DNA of 64,000 bases from Stenotrophomonas maltophilia (GCF_004684085.1 NZ_SRHZ01000081.1:42030-106029); one strand, 5' to 3'. Positions 34,075 to 44,800 are shown, counted from the stretch's first letter. Program-made: numbers and translations. Notes: generated by a model from the letters alone, not told the origin.

Positions 34075-35355
34075 ATGAGTCGCGAGCGCGTTCCCCACCT
34101 GGTCGTTGTCGGCGGCGGTTTTGCCGGCCTCTGGGCCACCCGCGCCCTGGCCCGCGAGCGCATACGCATCACCCTGGTCGACCGCCGCAACCACCATCTG
34201 TTCCAGCCGCTGCTGTACCAGGTGGCCACCGCCGGCCTGTCCGCACCGGACATCGCCGCACCACTGCGCCACATCCTCGGCCACCAGCGCAATGTGGAAG
34301 TACGCCTCGGCGAAGTGGTCGCCATCGACAAGCAGGCCCGGCAGATCCGCATGGCCGATGGCGGCACGCTGGACTACGACAGCCTGCTGCTGGCCACCGG
34401 CGCCACCCACGCCTACTTCGGCAACGATCAGTGGGCCGATGATGCCCCCGGGCTGAAGACGCTGGACGATGCCATCGCGCTGCGCCGCAAGCTGCTGCTG
34501 GCCTTCGAGCGCGCCGAAGCAGAACCGGACCCGGCGAAGAAGGCCGCATGGCTGAGCTTCGCCGTGGTCGGTGGCGGCCCCACCGGTGTTGAACTGGCGG
34601 GCACCCTGGCCGAGATCGCGCGGCATACGCTGCGCAACGAGTTCCGCCATATCGACCCGGCCAGCGCCAAGGTGCGCCTGGTGGAGGCCGGCCCACGCGT
34701 GCTGTCCTCGTTCCCGGAAGTGCTTTCGCTGAAGGCACGCCGGCAGCTGGAAAAACTGGGCGTGGAAGTGCTGACGGGTACTCCGGTGAGCGACATCGAC
34801 AGCCAGGGCTTCAGGCTCGGTGATCAGTTCGTACCGGCACGTACCGTGGTCTGGGCCGCGGGCGTGGCCGCATCGCCGCTGGCGCGCACGCTGGAGGTGC
34901 CGCTGGACCGCGCCGGACGCGTACAGGTGCAACCCGACCTGACCCTGCCTGGCCACCCGGAACTGTTCGTGGCCGGCGATCTGGCCGCCTTGAACCAGGC
35001 CAACGGCAAGCCGGTGCCCGGCGTGGCGCCCGCCGCCAAGCAGATGGGCAAGTACGTGGCCGAGGTGATCCGTGCACGCCTGCACGGCAAGCCCGAGCCC
35101 GGTCCGTTCAAGTACGCCGACTTCGGCAACCTGGCCACCATCGGCCGCATGGCCGCGATCGTGCACCTGGGCCGGCTGCAGCTTTCCGGCGTGTTGGCCT
35201 GGTGGTTCTGGCTGGCCGCGCACGTGTTCTTCCTGATCGGCTTCCGCAACCGCATCGTGGTGCTGCTGAACTGGGCCGTGGCGTACTGGAGCTACCAGCG
35301 CAGCGCGCGCATCATCTTCGGTGATGACCAGGAAGACCGTCGACCAAGGCGGTAG
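34075..35355 (+). CDS. ndh: Type II NADH dehydrogenase
   Basis: A 426-residue monotopic FAD enzyme that passes electrons from NADH to quinone without pumping protons. The FAD-binding start VVVGGGFAGLWATRALARE (GxGxxG) is followed by the second Rossmann motif, VVGGGPTGVELAGTLAEIA. The FAD-site FVAGDLAALNQ and the C-terminal amphipathic, membrane-associating helix (VLAWWFWLAAHVFFLIGFRN) are clear. It starts at 34075, divergent from the NYN gene. The TAG stop is inside the head of a SMAG repeat, and a second hairpin and a further SMAG follow (35389-35459). Confidence 0.94.
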   Translation: MSRERVPHLVVVGGGFAGLWATRALARERIRITLVDRRNHHLFQPLLYQVATAGLSAPDIAAPLRHILGHQRNVEVRLGEVVAIDKQARQIRMADGGTLDYDSLLLATGATHAYFGNDQWADDAPGLKTLDDAIALRRKLLLAFERAEAEPDPAKKAAWLSFAVVGGGPTGVELAGTLAEIARHTLRNEFRHIDPASAKVRLVEAGPRVLSSFPEVLSLKARRQLEKLGVEVLTGTPVSDIDSQGFRLGDQFVPARTVVWAAGVAASPLARTLEVPLDRAGRVQVQPDLTLPGHPELFVAGDLAALNQANGKPVPGVAPAAKQMGKYVAEVIRARLHGKPEPGPFKYADFGNLATIGRMAAIVHLGRLQLSGVLAWWFWLAAHVFFLIGFRNRIVVLLNWAVAYWSYQRSARIIFGDDQEDRRPRR

Positions 35356-35374
35356 ATCCACGCCATGCGTGGAT
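35352..35374 (+). repeat. SMAG/REP palindrome supplying the ndh stop codon
   Basis: GTAG head 35352-35355; its TAG (35353-35355) is the ndh stop. Standard GATCCACGCC hairpin follows. Confidence 0.85.
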
Positions 35375-35388
35375 GATTGAATTACGTT

Positions 35389-35427
35389 GGGGTCGGATCC
35401 CTTTCCGCAGGAAAGGGCTCTGACCCC
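35389..35427. repeat. GGGGTCGGATCCC...GGGCTCTGACCCC palindrome
   Basis: A 39-base imperfect inverted repeat with arms GGGGTCGGATCCCTTTCC and GGAAAGGGCTCTGACCCC around GCA. Same family as 32344-32380. It lies between two facing SMAG copies. Confidence 0.75.
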
Positions 35428-35437
35428 GTCAACACCC

Positions 35438-35459
35438 TCCACGCATGGCGTGGATCTAC
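35438..35459 (-). repeat. SMAG/REP palindrome, GATCCACGCC type
   Basis: Facing partner of the copy at 35352-35374; GTAG head on the minus strand. Confidence 0.8.
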
Positions 35460-35554
35460 CGGTTCATCGGGCCGCCCGGCACCCGCCGTTTCGACCATGC
35501 CCGGTAGAAATCCTCCTTCCTTGCGGTATCGGCAATCTGCGCGGTACTCCAGGC

Positions 35555-35986
35555 TCACGGCGCCTTCGGCTTCGGGTACCACAGCGCGTTGACGATGACC
35601 CAGCGCTGGTCGAAGCGTCCCATGTGGAAGTAATCGACGAACCACGGCGTTTCAAGCCGCACCGAGGCCGCATTGCCGGTCACGTCCAGCACCGTGCAGC
35701 GGCGGTCCCATTGATCCTTCGGGGTCTTCAACGCGCCCTGCTTCGTCAGCGAGACCAGCTCCTCCTTCGACATCCGGCGCAGACCGAGTCGCTCGTCTGG
35801 CGTATCGCCGAGGACCGCGCGCTTGGCCAGGTCCGGGTGCAGGGAACGGGCGACGCGCTGCGGGTCGGCTTCCAGCTGACCGTCCACGTAGTCATGGCAG
35901 GTGGCTTCGATGGCCGCGAGGGTGGCCGGATCGGCGGCAGGGCTCGTTGCTGCGGAGAGAGCGAACAGCAGGGCGATCGTAGACAT
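35555..35986 (-). CDS. Secreted NTF2/SnoaL-like protein (putative lumazine-binding type)
   Basis: A 143-residue exported protein. The N-terminus MSTIALLFALSAATSPAADP is a signal peptide. The mature part has the pattern of the NTF2-like (Lumazine_bd_2/SnoaL) fold: an N-terminal helix (IEATCHDYVDGQLEADPQRV), a His-Pro-Asp-Leu-Ala-Lys motif (SLHPDLAKRAVL), and C-terminal strands WDRRCTVLDVTGNAASVRLE and FDQRWVIVNALWYPKP. Such cone-shaped folds bind small ligands, but the function here is unknown. The ATG at 35986 was chosen for the signal peptide. It sits between SMAG clusters on both sides. Confidence 0.72.
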   Translation of the reverse strand: MSTIALLFALSAATSPAADPATLAAIEATCHDYVDGQLEADPQRVARSLHPDLAKRAVLGDTPDERLGLRRMSKEELVSLTKQGALKTPKDQWDRRCTVLDVTGNAASVRLETPWFVDYFHMGRFDQRWVIVNALWYPKPKAP

Positions 35987-36038
35987 CCGGGGCTCCAGCT
36001 CTGGGCGCGGGCCGATCATCGCATGGGCCGAATGGCCC

Positions 36039-36061
36039 ATCCACGCATGGCGTGGATCTAC
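36039..36061 (-). repeat. SMAG/REP palindrome supplying the GIY-YIG stop codon
   Basis: Minus-strand GTAG head at 36058-36061; TAG (36058-36060) ends the GIY-YIG gene. Confidence 0.84.
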
Positions 36062-36315
36062 TGCAGCAGCCAGGCCAGCTTGCGTTGGCGCGGCTGCTGC
36101 TTGAGCTCCCATTCGGCCCGTGACGCGGCGGCCCGGTCCGGGTACTCGCGCACGGCCAGTACGCGCAGCGGCGGCCGCGATCGGGTGTAACGGGCTCCCT
36201 TGCCAGCCTGGTGGGCGGCAAAACGGGCCTGCACGTCGGTGCTGATGCCGGCGTAATAGCTGCCATCGCGGCATTCGAGCAGGTACAGGAACCACGGGCG
36301 GAGGGACGGGGCCAT
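36058..36315 (-). CDS. GIY-YIG nuclease family protein (YhbQ-like)
   Basis: An 85-residue protein made only of a GIY-YIG domain. The first motif is [20 protein letters not shown] (Tyr and Ala-Gly-Ile replacing Gly-Ile-Tyr...Tyr-Ile-Gly), with the catalytic Arg and Glu in RFAAHQ and AEWELKQ. Small proteins of this type (YhbQ, UPF0213) are widespread; the cellular role is unclear, and nuclease activity is inferred from the family. The ATG at 36315 was chosen from the domain start. The gene diverges from the glycine riboswitch, 48 bases away. Its TAG stop lies in a SMAG head. Confidence 0.84.
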   Translation of the reverse strand: MAPSLRPWFLYLLECRDGSYYAGISTDVQARFAAHQAGKGARYTRSRPPLRVLAVREYPDRAAASRAEWELKQQPRQRKLAWLLQ

Positions 36316-36363
36316 ACCCGGATTATGCCGTGCTGCACTGCAGCGGATATACTGGCGCCCGAA

Positions 36364-36565
36364 TGCAGGAGAGAGGCGCCGCGCTGGCGCCCGCCGAAGG
36401 CGCAGGCTCCCATGATCGCTCAGGCCGGTGGGCTGGAATCCCACCAACCATGCATTCGACTCGCCGAGCTGGAGAGAGGTCACCGGGCACGCCCGGGACG
36501 ATCCGCCGAAGGGGCACGCGGCCCATGCCGCTGAACTCTCAGGCAAAAGGACAGCGGGAGCGGCA
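36364..36565 (+). ncRNA. Tandem glycine riboswitch
   Basis: Two glycine-aptamer cores in tandem. The first has GGAGAG (about 36368), GCCGAAGG (36393-36400) and GCTCAGGC (36418-36425). The second has GGAGAG (36471-36476), GCCGAAGG (about 36505) and the very conserved CTCTCAGGCAAAAGGACAG (36536-36554). Glycine binding by both aptamers is well established for this class. Here it precedes a PF03458 membrane protein, a family linked to glycine transport because of this very arrangement. The downstream switching structure cannot be determined by eye. Confidence 0.9.
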
Positions 36566-36646
36566 CCGGTCATCGTCATCCCGTCATTGCGCAGGCAGTG
36601 GCGGTGGTCGCGCATGGCCGGCCCCACCGCGCCCGGAGCCTGCCCC

Positions 36647-37264
36647 ATGCTGCTGTCCATCATCTACCTGATCGCCATTTCCGCCGAAGCCATGACCGGC
36701 GCCCTGTCTGCGGGCCGCCGCCGCATGGACCTGTTCGGCGTGGTCATGATCGCCTGTGTCACCGCCCTCGGTGGCGGCTCGCTGCGAGACATCCTGCTAG
36801 GTCATTACCCGCTGGGCTGGGTGAAGCACCCCGAGTACCTGGGCTTCACCGTGTGTGCGGCGCTGATCGCCACCTGGGTGGCGCGCTGGATGCATCACTT
36901 CCGCCGCACCTTCCTGGTGCTGGACGGGCTGGGCCTGATCGCCTTCACCCTGATCGGCTGCTCGATCGCGCGCGAGGCCGGTCATGCCACGCCCATCGTG
37001 CTGATTGCCGGCATGCTGACCGGCGCGTTCGGCGGCGTGCTGCGCGACATCCTCTGCAACGAGGTGCCGCTGATCTTCCAGAAGGAGCTGTACGCGATCA
37101 TCTCGCTGCTGACCGGTGCGGTGTACCTGTTGCTGCTGCACTGGGGCGTGGCCGACGCTACGGCGATCCTGTGCTGCCTCGGCGGTGGCTTCGCAGTGCG
37201 GCTTCTGGCGATCCACTACCGCTGGGAAATGCCGAAGTTCGTCTATCACGACGAAGTGCATTGA
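36647..37264 (+). CDS. Glycine-transporter-family / TRIC-like membrane protein (UPF0126)
   Basis: A 205-residue inner-membrane protein with about seven helices in two homologous halves, each with the PF03458 pattern: [19 protein letters not shown] and [13 protein letters not shown] in the first, [14 protein letters not shown] and [16 protein letters not shown] in the second. The family (YadS/YicG/UPF0126) is now named for glycine transport, on the strength of upstream glycine riboswitches, as found here at 36364-36565; related proteins are called TRIC channels. It probably moves glycine across the membrane, direction unknown. The ATG at 36647 has GGAG at -12 to -9; an in-frame ATG at 36614 would also be possible. 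Confidence 0.85.
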   Translation: MLLSIIYLIAISAEAMTGALSAGRRRMDLFGVVMIACVTALGGGSLRDILLGHYPLGWVKHPEYLGFTVCAALIATWVARWMHHFRRTFLVLDGLGLIAFTLIGCSIAREAGHATPIVLIAGMLTGAFGGVLRDILCNEVPLIFQKELYAIISLLTGAVYLLLLHWGVADATAILCCLGGGFAVRLLAIHYRWEMPKFVYHDEVH

Positions 37265-37274
37265 TTGTTTGACG

Positions 37275-37297
37275 GTAGTGCCGGCCGCGGGCCGGCA
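37275..37297 (+). repeat. SMAG/REP palindrome, TGCCGGCC type
   Basis: GTAG then TGCCGGCCGCGGGCCGGCA. Faces a partner at 37329-37351 (minus-strand head); together they can form one long hairpin after the transporter gene. Confidence 0.82.
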
Positions 37298-37328
37298 ACA
37301 CGGCACATGCCCGCGGATTCCAGCAGGT

Positions 37329-37351
37329 TGCCGGCCAGCGGCCGGCACTAC
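37329..37351 (-). repeat. SMAG/REP palindrome, TGCCGGCC type
   Basis: Facing partner of 37275-37297; minus-strand GTAG head at 37348-37351. Confidence 0.82.
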
Positions 37352-37361
37352 CGAATGCGTT

Positions 37362-37379
37362 GCATGACCATGGTCATGC
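37362..37379. promoter_or_regulatory. Perfect 18-base palindrome upstream of mdtA
   Basis: GCATGACCATGGTCATGC is its own reverse complement without a spacer, 170 bases before the mdtA start. It is unrelated to the neighbouring SMAG units. An operator for a dimeric repressor is plausible but not shown. Confidence 0.45.
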
Positions 37380-37548
37380 GGCATTGGTCGGGGTGATTGG
37401 CTACCATTGTCACCCCGTCGCTACCGCGACGGCATCCAGCCACGCCGCGCCCGCGGCCCCGCCAGACACTCCCTCCCCGCTGCCCGTGGTGCCGTGAATG
37501 CGCCGCCGGGCCCGCATGTCCCTGCGCGCGCAGGGCGCAGGATGCCCC

Positions 37549-38715
37549 ATGTCTGTCGCCGAAAATTCCCGCTTCCGCCGTGCCCGCCCGTTGCGGGTGG
37601 TGCTGGCTATCGCCCTCGTCGCCCTTCTGGCGTGGTGGCTGTGGCCCCGGAGCGGATCGGGCAGCAGCGACGATGCGCCGGGCAAGACGGTCCCGGTACG
37701 CGTGGCGCGTGCCAGCGCCGAGCCGCTGGTGCTGCGCCTGAAGGCGGTCGGTACGGTCACGCCCCTGCACAGCGTGGTGGTACGCAGCCGCGTGGATGGC
37801 GAACTGCTGCGCCTGCACTTCCAGGAAGGACAGCAGGTGAAAGCAGGCGACCTGCTGGCGCAGATCGACCCACGCCCGTATGAGGTGAAGCTGGCACAGG
37901 CCCAGGGTACCCAGCAGCAGAACCTGGCCGAGCTGGAGAACGCCGAACGCCAGCTGCAGCGCTACCGCGAACTGCAGAAACAGAACTACGTGTCCGGGCA
38001 GGAACTGAGCGACCAGCAGAGCAAGGTGCGGCAGCTGCAGGGTCGGCGGATCAGCGATCAGGCGTCCGTTGACGAAGCGCGCCTGCAGCTGCAGTACACC
38101 CGCATCGTCGCCCCGGTCAGCGGCCGCGTCGGGCTGCGCCGGTTGGACGTCGGCAACCTGGTACGCGCCAGCGATGCCGAAGGCCTGGTGACGCTGGCGC
38201 AGACCGCGCCGATCAGCGTGCTGTTCACCGTGCCCGAACCCGAGCTGCCCGCGTTGCTCGATGCCGTGCAGGCGCAACCGGCGCTGGCAGTGGAAACCTG
38301 GGACCGCGAAGAACGCCGGCAGCTGGCCCGTGGCGCTCTGTCCAGCGTCGACAACCGCATCGATACCACCACCGGCACGCTGAAGCTGCGTGCGCACTTC
38401 GAAAACGACGACCTGGCCCTGTTCCCCAACCAGTTCGTCAACGTACGCCTGCAGCTGGGCGAACAGCCCGCGCTGCTGATTCCCGACGCCGCCGTGCAGT
38501 TCGGCAGCCAGGGCAACTACGTGCATGTCGTCGGCAAGGACAACAAGGCGCAGCGGCGCAACGTGGTGCTTGGGCCTGCCGATGACGGACGCGTGGCCGT
38601 ACGCTCCGGCCTGGTGGCCGGCGACAAGGTGGTGATTGAAGGCATCGACGGACTGGAAGACGGCACCGCGGTGGAGATCATCACCGAGGAGGCCGTGACC
38701 AAGGCCGGCGCATGA
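37549..38715 (+). CDS. mdtA: MdtA/MuxA-like RND efflux periplasmic adaptor (SmeI-like)
   Basis: A 388-residue membrane fusion protein. An N-terminal membrane anchor ([16 protein letters not shown]) leads into the lipoyl/biotinyl-like hairpin ([40 protein letters not shown]). A Gln-rich alpha-helical hairpin follows ([19 protein letters not shown]), then [20 protein letters not shown] and the beta-barrel. It links the two RND pumps to an outer-membrane channel. The start at 37549 has an AGGA site six bases upstream; two earlier in-frame ATGs exist at 37498 and 37516. In S. maltophilia the adaptor plus two pumps correspond to SmeIJK. Its stop overlaps mdtB (ATGA). Confidence 0.88.
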   Translation: MSVAENSRFRRARPLRVVLAIALVALLAWWLWPRSGSGSSDDAPGKTVPVRVARASAEPLVLRLKAVGTVTPLHSVVVRSRVDGELLRLHFQEGQQVKAGDLLAQIDPRPYEVKLAQAQGTQQQNLAELENAERQLQRYRELQKQNYVSGQELSDQQSKVRQLQGRRISDQASVDEARLQLQYTRIVAPVSGRVGLRRLDVGNLVRASDAEGLVTLAQTAPISVLFTVPEPELPALLDAVQAQPALAVETWDREERRQLARGALSSVDNRIDTTTGTLKLRAHFENDDLALFPNQFVNVRLQLGEQPALLIPDAAVQFGSQGNYVHVVGKDNKAQRRNVVLGPADDGRVAVRSGLVAGDKVVIEGIDGLEDGTAVEIITEEAVTKAGA

Positions 38716-41700
38716 ACCTCTCGCGCGCCTTCATCCTGCGTCCGGTCGCTACCACGCTGCTGATGGTGGCACTGCTGCTGTCCGGCGTGCTGGCCTACCG
38801 CCTGCTGCCGGTGGCAGCGCTGCCGCAGGTCGATTACCCGATCATCCAGATCACCACGCTGTACCCGGGCGCCAGCCCCGAGCTGACCACGCGCACCATC
38901 ACCGCGCCGCTGGAGCGCCAGCTGGGGCAGATTCCCGGCCTGAAACAGCTGTCGTCCACCAGTTCCGGCGGTGCGTCGGTCATCACCCTGCAGTTCGGCC
39001 TGGAGGTGTCGCTGGGCGTGGCCGAGCAGGATGTGCAGGCGGCGATCAACGCAGCCGGCAGCTTCCTGCCCGGCGATCTGCCGGTGCCACCGGTCTACCG
39101 CAAGGTCAACCCGGCCGATACGCCGATCCTGACCCTGGCGGTGACCTCAGAAGGCCTGTCGCTGCCGCAGGTACACGATCTGGTGGATACGCGCATCGCG
39201 CAGCGCCTGGCGCAGTTGCCGGGCGTCGGCCTGGTCAGCCTGGCTGGCGGCCAGCGCCCTGCCGTGCGCATCCAGGTGAATCCGGCGGCACTGGCCGCCA
39301 ATGGCCTGGGCATGGACCACATCCGCACCGCCATCGCCGCCGCCAATGTCAACCTGCCCAAGGGCAGCTTCGATGGCCCGATCCGCGCGGTGATGCTCGA
39401 TGCCAACGACCAGATGCGCAGCGTGGCCGAGTACCGTGCGCTGGTGCTGGCCTGGCGCGATGGCGCGCCACTGCGGCTGGGCGATGTGGCCACCATCAGC
39501 GATGGCGCCGAGAACCGCCAGCTGGCGGCATGGAGCGGCACAACGCCCGCGGTGCTGGTGAACATCCAGCGCCAGCCAGGCGCGAATGTAATCGCCGTGG
39601 TCGAGCAGGTGCGTGCCTTGCTGCCGCAGCTGCAGGCCACCTTGCCGGCCGGTGTGCAGATGAATGTACTGAGCGACCGCACCGAATCGATCCGTGCGTC
39701 GGTGCGCGGTGTGCAGAAGGAACTGGTGCTGGCCATCGCACTGGTGGTGCTGGTCACCTGGGTGTTCCTGCGCAACCTGCCGGCCACGCTCATTCCCAGC
39801 GTCGCGGTGCCGCTGTCGCTGGTGGGCACGTTCGCGGTGATGCTGCTGGCCGGCTATTCGCTCAACAACCTCACGCTGATGGCGCTGACCATCGCCACCG
39901 GCTTCGTGGTGGACGATGCCATCGTGATGCTGGAGAACATCGCGCGCCACCTGGAAGAGGGCGAAAGCCCGCGCGAGGCGGCGCTGAAAGGCGCCAGTGA
40001 AATTGGATTCACCCTGATTTCGCTGACCGTTTCGCTGATTGCGGTGTTGATCCCGCTGTTGTTCATGGCCGATCTGGTGGGCGCGCTGTTCCACGAATTC
40101 GCGGTGACGTTGGCCGTGGCCATCGGCATCTCGCTGCTGGTCTCGCTGACGTTGACGCCGATGCTGTGTGCGCGGTTCCTGAAGCCGCATGTGGCGGGGT
40201 CAGAGCCCCAAGGGGATCTGGCCCCTTCGCCACCGAAGCGCGATGTCTTCGACCGCGTCATCGCCCTCTACGACCGCCAGCTGCGTTGGGTGCTGCAGCG
40301 GCAACCGCTGATGCTGCTGGCCACCGTCGCCACACTCGCGCTGACCGTGGCGTTGTACTTTGCCGTGCCCAAGGGCTTCTTCCCGGTGCAGGATGCCGGC
40401 CTGGTGCAGGGCATCAGCGAGGCACCGCAGGCCATCTCGTTCCAGGCCATGCGCGAGCGGCAACTGGCACTGGCCACGGCCATTGAGCAGGACCCGGCCG
40501 TGGCCAGCCTGTCGTCGTACATCGGCGTGGACGGCAACAACGCCACCCTCAACACCGGCCGCCTGTTGATCGAATTGAAGCCGCACGGCGAACGTGACAG
40601 CGCCGAGGTGGTGATGGCGCGCCTGCAACAGCGCGTCGCGAAGATTCCCGGCATCACCCTGTACCTGCAACCCGTGCAGGAACTGGGCATCGAAGACCGC
40701 ATCAGCCGCAACCAGTACCAGTTCACCCTGACCACGCCGGATCTTGAAACACTGGAAACCTGGACACCCAAACTGCTGCAGGCGCTGCGCCAGTCACCCG
40801 CGCTGCGCGATGTGGCCAGCGATCTGCAGATGCAGGGTCGGCAGGCACGGGTGAACATCGACCGCGACGCCGCAGCGCGCCTGGGCGTGAGTGTGGAAGC
40901 GGTGGCCGATGCGCTGTACGACGCCTATGGGCAGAGGCAGATTTCGACCATCTTCACCCAGGCCAGCCAGTACCGGGTGGTGCTGGAAGCCGATCCTTCA
41001 CGGCAACCGGGGCCGGAATCGATCACGGGCCTGCGTGTACGCAGCAGCAGCGGGCAGACCGTGCCGCTGGGCGCCGTCGCCCGGGTTGAAACCGGCCCAA
41101 GCGCACTGCTGCGCAACCACGTGGGCCAGTTCCCGGCGGCCACGCTGTCATTCAACCTGGCCCCTGGCGCATCGCTGGGCGAAGCGGTGGAGGCCGTGCA
41201 CGCCGCGCGGGCGCGCGTGGATCTGCCGCAGAGCATCGAGCTGCGCCTGCAGGGTGCGGCAGCGGCGTTCAGCAGTTCATTGTCCAGCACGTTGTGGCTG
41301 ATCCTGGCTGCGGTGGTGGTGATGTACATCGTGCTGGGCGTGCTCTATGAGAGCTTCATCCATCCCATCACGATCCTTTCCACCCTGCCTTCGGCCACCG
41401 TGGGTGCCCTGGCCGCACTGTGGCTGAGTGGGCGCAGCCTGGACCTGATCGCAGTGATCGGCATCGTGCTGTTGATCGGCCTGGTGAAGAAGAATGCGAT
41501 CATGATGATCGACTTCGCACTGGACGCGCAGCGAACACGCGGCATGACGCCACGCGAAGCGATCCACCAGGCTGCGCTGCTGCGTTTCCGGCCGATCCTG
41601 ATGACCACGCTGGCCGCACTGTTCGGCGCGGTGCCGCTGATGCTGGCCAGTGGTTCCGGTGCCGAACTACGGCAACCGCTGGGCTGGGTGATGGTGGGCG

Positions 41701-41819
41701 GCCTGCTGGTCAGCCAGGTGCTGACCCTGTTCACCACACCGGTGATCTATCTGGCCTTTGATCGTCTGCAACGCGGCCGTGCCGCAGCCACAGCGCCAGC
41801 CGACGAGGCGCGCGCATGA
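38712..41819 (+). CDS. mdtB: MdtB/MuxB-like RND efflux pump (SmeJ-like)
   Basis: A 1035-residue inner-membrane drug/proton antiporter of the RND superfamily. It begins with the usual [20 protein letters not shown] helix and has 12 helices and two large periplasmic loops. Helix 4 carries the proton-relay Asp pair ([20 protein letters not shown], about residues 395-415) and the late helices end [19 protein letters not shown]. MdtB and MdtC form a heterotrimeric pump. It is translationally coupled to mdtA and mdtC. Between the sixth and seventh helices (near residue 495-505) a palindromic repeat adds [10 protein letters not shown] in frame (bases 40196-40225). Confidence 0.9.
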   Translation: MNLSRAFILRPVATTLLMVALLLSGVLAYRLLPVAALPQVDYPIIQITTLYPGASPELTTRTITAPLERQLGQIPGLKQLSSTSSGGASVITLQFGLEVSLGVAEQDVQAAINAAGSFLPGDLPVPPVYRKVNPADTPILTLAVTSEGLSLPQVHDLVDTRIAQRLAQLPGVGLVSLAGGQRPAVRIQVNPAALAANGLGMDHIRTAIAAANVNLPKGSFDGPIRAVMLDANDQMRSVAEYRALVLAWRDGAPLRLGDVATISDGAENRQLAAWSGTTPAVLVNIQRQPGANVIAVVEQVRALLPQLQATLPAGVQMNVLSDRTESIRASVRGVQKELVLAIALVVLVTWVFLRNLPATLIPSVAVPLSLVGTFAVMLLAGYSLNNLTLMALTIATGFVVDDAIVMLENIARHLEEGESPREAALKGASEIGFTLISLTVSLIAVLIPLLFMADLVGALFHEFAVTLAVAIGISLLVSLTLTPMLCARFLKPHVAGSEPQGDLAPSPPKRDVFDRVIALYDRQLRWVLQRQPLMLLATVATLALTVALYFAVPKGFFPVQDAGLVQGISEAPQAISFQAMRERQLALATAIEQDPAVASLSSYIGVDGNNATLNTGRLLIELKPHGERDSAEVVMARLQQRVAKIPGITLYLQPVQELGIEDRISRNQYQFTLTTPDLETLETWTPKLLQALRQSPALRDVASDLQMQGRQARVNIDRDAAARLGVSVEAVADALYDAYGQRQISTIFTQASQYRVVLEADPSRQPGPESITGLRVRSSSGQTVPLGAVARVETGPSALLRNHVGQFPAATLSFNLAPGASLGEAVEAVHAARARVDLPQSIELRLQGAAAAFSSSLSSTLWLILAAVVVMYIVLGVLYESFIHPITILSTLPSATVGALAALWLSGRSLDLIAVIGIVLLIGLVKKNAIMMIDFALDAQRTRGMTPREAIHQAALLRFRPILMTTLAALFGAVPLMLASGSGAELRQPLGWVMVGGLLVSQVLTLFTTPVIYLAFDRLQRGRAAATAPADEARA
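40196..40225. repeat. GGGGTC...GGCCCC palindrome inside mdtB
   Basis: A 30-base element, GGGGTCAGAGCCCCA then AGGGGATCTGGCCCC, of the same family as 32344-32380 and 35389-35427, lying wholly in the mdtB reading frame. It encodes residues in a cytoplasmic linker. Confidence 0.72.
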
Positions 41820-44800
41820 CCCCTGTTGCACGCCTGGCACAGGCCTGCGTGCAGCGCCCGGTGGCCACGATTCTGCTGGCCGTGGCGCTGGTGCTGGCCG
41901 GTCTGCTGGCATTGCGGCTGCTGCCGGTGGCACCGCTGCCGCAGGTCGATTACCCCGCCATTGAAGTCAGTGCCAGCCTGCCCGGCGCGTCACCCGAATC
42001 GATGGCGGCCACTGTGGCCACGCCATTGGAACGCGCGCTGGGCAGCCTGCCCGGCATCTCGCGCATCGACTCGGCCAGCACTCAGGGCCAGACCCAGATC
42101 GAACTGAAGTTCGTGCTCGGCCGCGATATTGATGAGGCTGCGCGCGAAGTACAGGCCGCCATCAATCTTGCACGCGGGCAGTTGCCCAGTGGCATGCCGG
42201 GCATGCCGCAGTACCGCAAGGTGAATCCTTCGCAGGCACCGATCCTGGCGCTGGCACTGACCTCGGACACGTTGCCACCCGGCCAGCTGTACGACCTGGC
42301 ATCCACCGTATTGGCGCAGAAGCTGTCGCAGGTACCGGGCGTGGGCGAAGTACAGGTGGGTGGCAGCGCGTTGCCGGCGGTACGCGTATCGCTGGACCCG
42401 AATGCACTGAACCATGCAGGCCTGGCACTGGAGGACGTGGCCCAGGCTATCGGCCGCGCCAACGCCATGCGCCCGCTGGGTGCCGTGGGCGATGACCGCC
42501 AGCAGTGGCAGCTGGAGGCGCCGTTGCAGCTTCGCCAGGCCGCGCAGTACCGCGAACTGGCGTTGAAGGTGAGCGACGACCGCACGCTGCGGCTGGGTGA
42601 TGTCGCCGCTGTCGCCGATGGCGTGGAGGACCGCTATGCCAGTGGCTTCCACAACGAACGCCCGGCTGTGCTGCTGATCGTCAGCCGTCAGCCCGGCGCC
42701 AACATCATTGCCACCGTCGATGCCATCCAGGCGCAGTTGCCGCAGTTGCATGCACTGCTGCCATCCAACGTGGACATGCGCCTGGTGATGGACCGCTCGC
42801 CAGTGATCCGCGCCACTCTGCACGAGGCCGAGCTGACCCTGCTGCTGGCCATTGTGCTGGTGGTGCTGGTGGTACTCGGCTTTCTGGGTCACTGGCGCGC
42901 GGCACTGGTGCCCAGCGTGGCGATTCCGGTGGTGCTGTTCGGCACCCTGGCCTTGATTGCAGTGATGGGCTTCTCGCTCAACACGCTTTCGTTGATGGCC
43001 TTGATCGTGGCTGCAGTGCTGGTGGTGGACGATGCCATCGTGGTGCTGGAGAACATCGCCCGCCACCGCGAACTGGGCGCCGACCGCTGGCAGGCCGCCG
43101 TGCGCGGTGCGTCGGAAGTGGGAGCAACGCTGCTGTCGATGAACCTCGCGCTGGCCGTGGTGTTCATCTCCATCCTGTTCCTGGACGACTTCGTCGAGCG
43201 CCTGTTCCGCGAATTCTCGCTGACCCTGGTGGCAGCGATGGCGGTGTCGGTACTGGTGGCATTGAGCCTGGTGCCGATGCTGTGCGCGCGCCTGTTCGTG
43301 GATGCCGCGCAGCAGCCCTCGCGCTGGCAACGCGGCAGCAATGCACTGTTCGAGCGCGTGCGCGGCGCTTACCTGCGCACGCTGCAGGCCAGCCTGCGCC
43401 GGCTTCGGTGGCCGTTGCTGGCGTTCGTGGCCGTGATCGCCCTCAATGCGTGGCTGTTCCAGCAGGTGCCCAAGGGCATCGTGCCGCAGCAGGACACCGC
43501 ACAGCTGCGTGGCTTCGCCCGCGGCGACGACGGACTCTCGTTCCAGGCGATGCAGCCGAAGATCGATGCCTACCGCGCGCTGCTGCTGTCCGATCCGGCC
43601 ATCGAGGACATCATCGGCTACATCGGTGGCAGCAACGGGGTCAACAATGCCTTCATCATGATCAAGATGAAGCCACTGGCCGAGCGCAGGGTCTCCAGCC
43701 AGCAGGTGATCGACCGCCTGCGCGCGCGACTGCCCAAGCTGCCCGGCGGCAATCTCTACTTGTGGGTAGACCAGGACATCCGCCTGGAAGGCGCCGGCAG
43801 CAGCGGCAAGTATGAGTTCCAGCTGCTGTCGGCCGATACGGCGCCCCTGCGCGAATGGGCACCGAAGGTGGCCGCCGCACTGCGTGGCCTGCCGGAGCTG
43901 GTGGACGTGGAAGCGCAGGGCGAGGCCGGCATGCGCCAGGTGATGCTGGACATCGACCGCGAAGCGGCCGCGCGACATGGCGTGGACCTGCGCACCGTGG
44001 CCAACATGCTCAACAACTCCTTCAGCCAGCGCCAGGTCGCCACGCTGTACGACAGCCTCAACCAGTACCGGGTGGTGATGGAGCTGGATCCGAAGCACAC
44101 CCAGGACCCCGGCACGCTGTCGCGGCTGCAGGTGATCGATGGCAACGGCCAGCGCATTCCGCTGTCGAGCATCGCCAGCTGGCGCTATGGCATGGCACCG
44201 GACCGGGTGTATCACAGTGAACAGTTCGCTTCGATCTGGATCGAGTTCGCACTGGCGCCGGGCGTGGGGCTGGAGCAGGCCACGCAGGCGATCGAGGGTG
44301 CGATGTCGAAACTGATGCTGCCTCGTTCGGTGCAGGGCAAGCTGTCCGGTGAGGCCGGCGGCCTGGAGCAGCTGCGTTCGCGCCAGTTGTGGCTGGTGCT
44401 GGGTGCCACGCTGGCGGTCTACCTCGTGCTGGGCATCCTCTACGAGAGTTTCCTGCAACCGCTGGTGATCCTGTCCACCCTGCCCTCGGCCGGTATCGGT
44501 GCGCTGCTGGCGCTATGGCTGTTCGGCAACGAGCTGAACCTGATCGCCCTGCTCGGCCTGTTCCTGCTGGTGGGCGTTGTGATGAAGAACACCATCCTGC
44601 TGGTGGACTTCGCGCTGGCTGGCGAACGGCGCGGGCTGAGTGCGCAGGACTCAGTAATGGAAGCTGCGCGGTTGCGCCTGCGGCCGATCCTGATGACCTC
44701 ACTGGCGGCGCTGCTGGGCACCCTGCCGCTGATGCTGGCCAACGGCGAAGGCTGGGAACTCCGGCAGCCGCTGGGTATCGCGATTGTGGGCGGGTTGCTG

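Noticed and set aside
41990..44458. 822-codon open frame opposite mdtC
   Set aside because: Entirely antisense to a well-defined RND pump, with a His/Gln-rich shadow composition.
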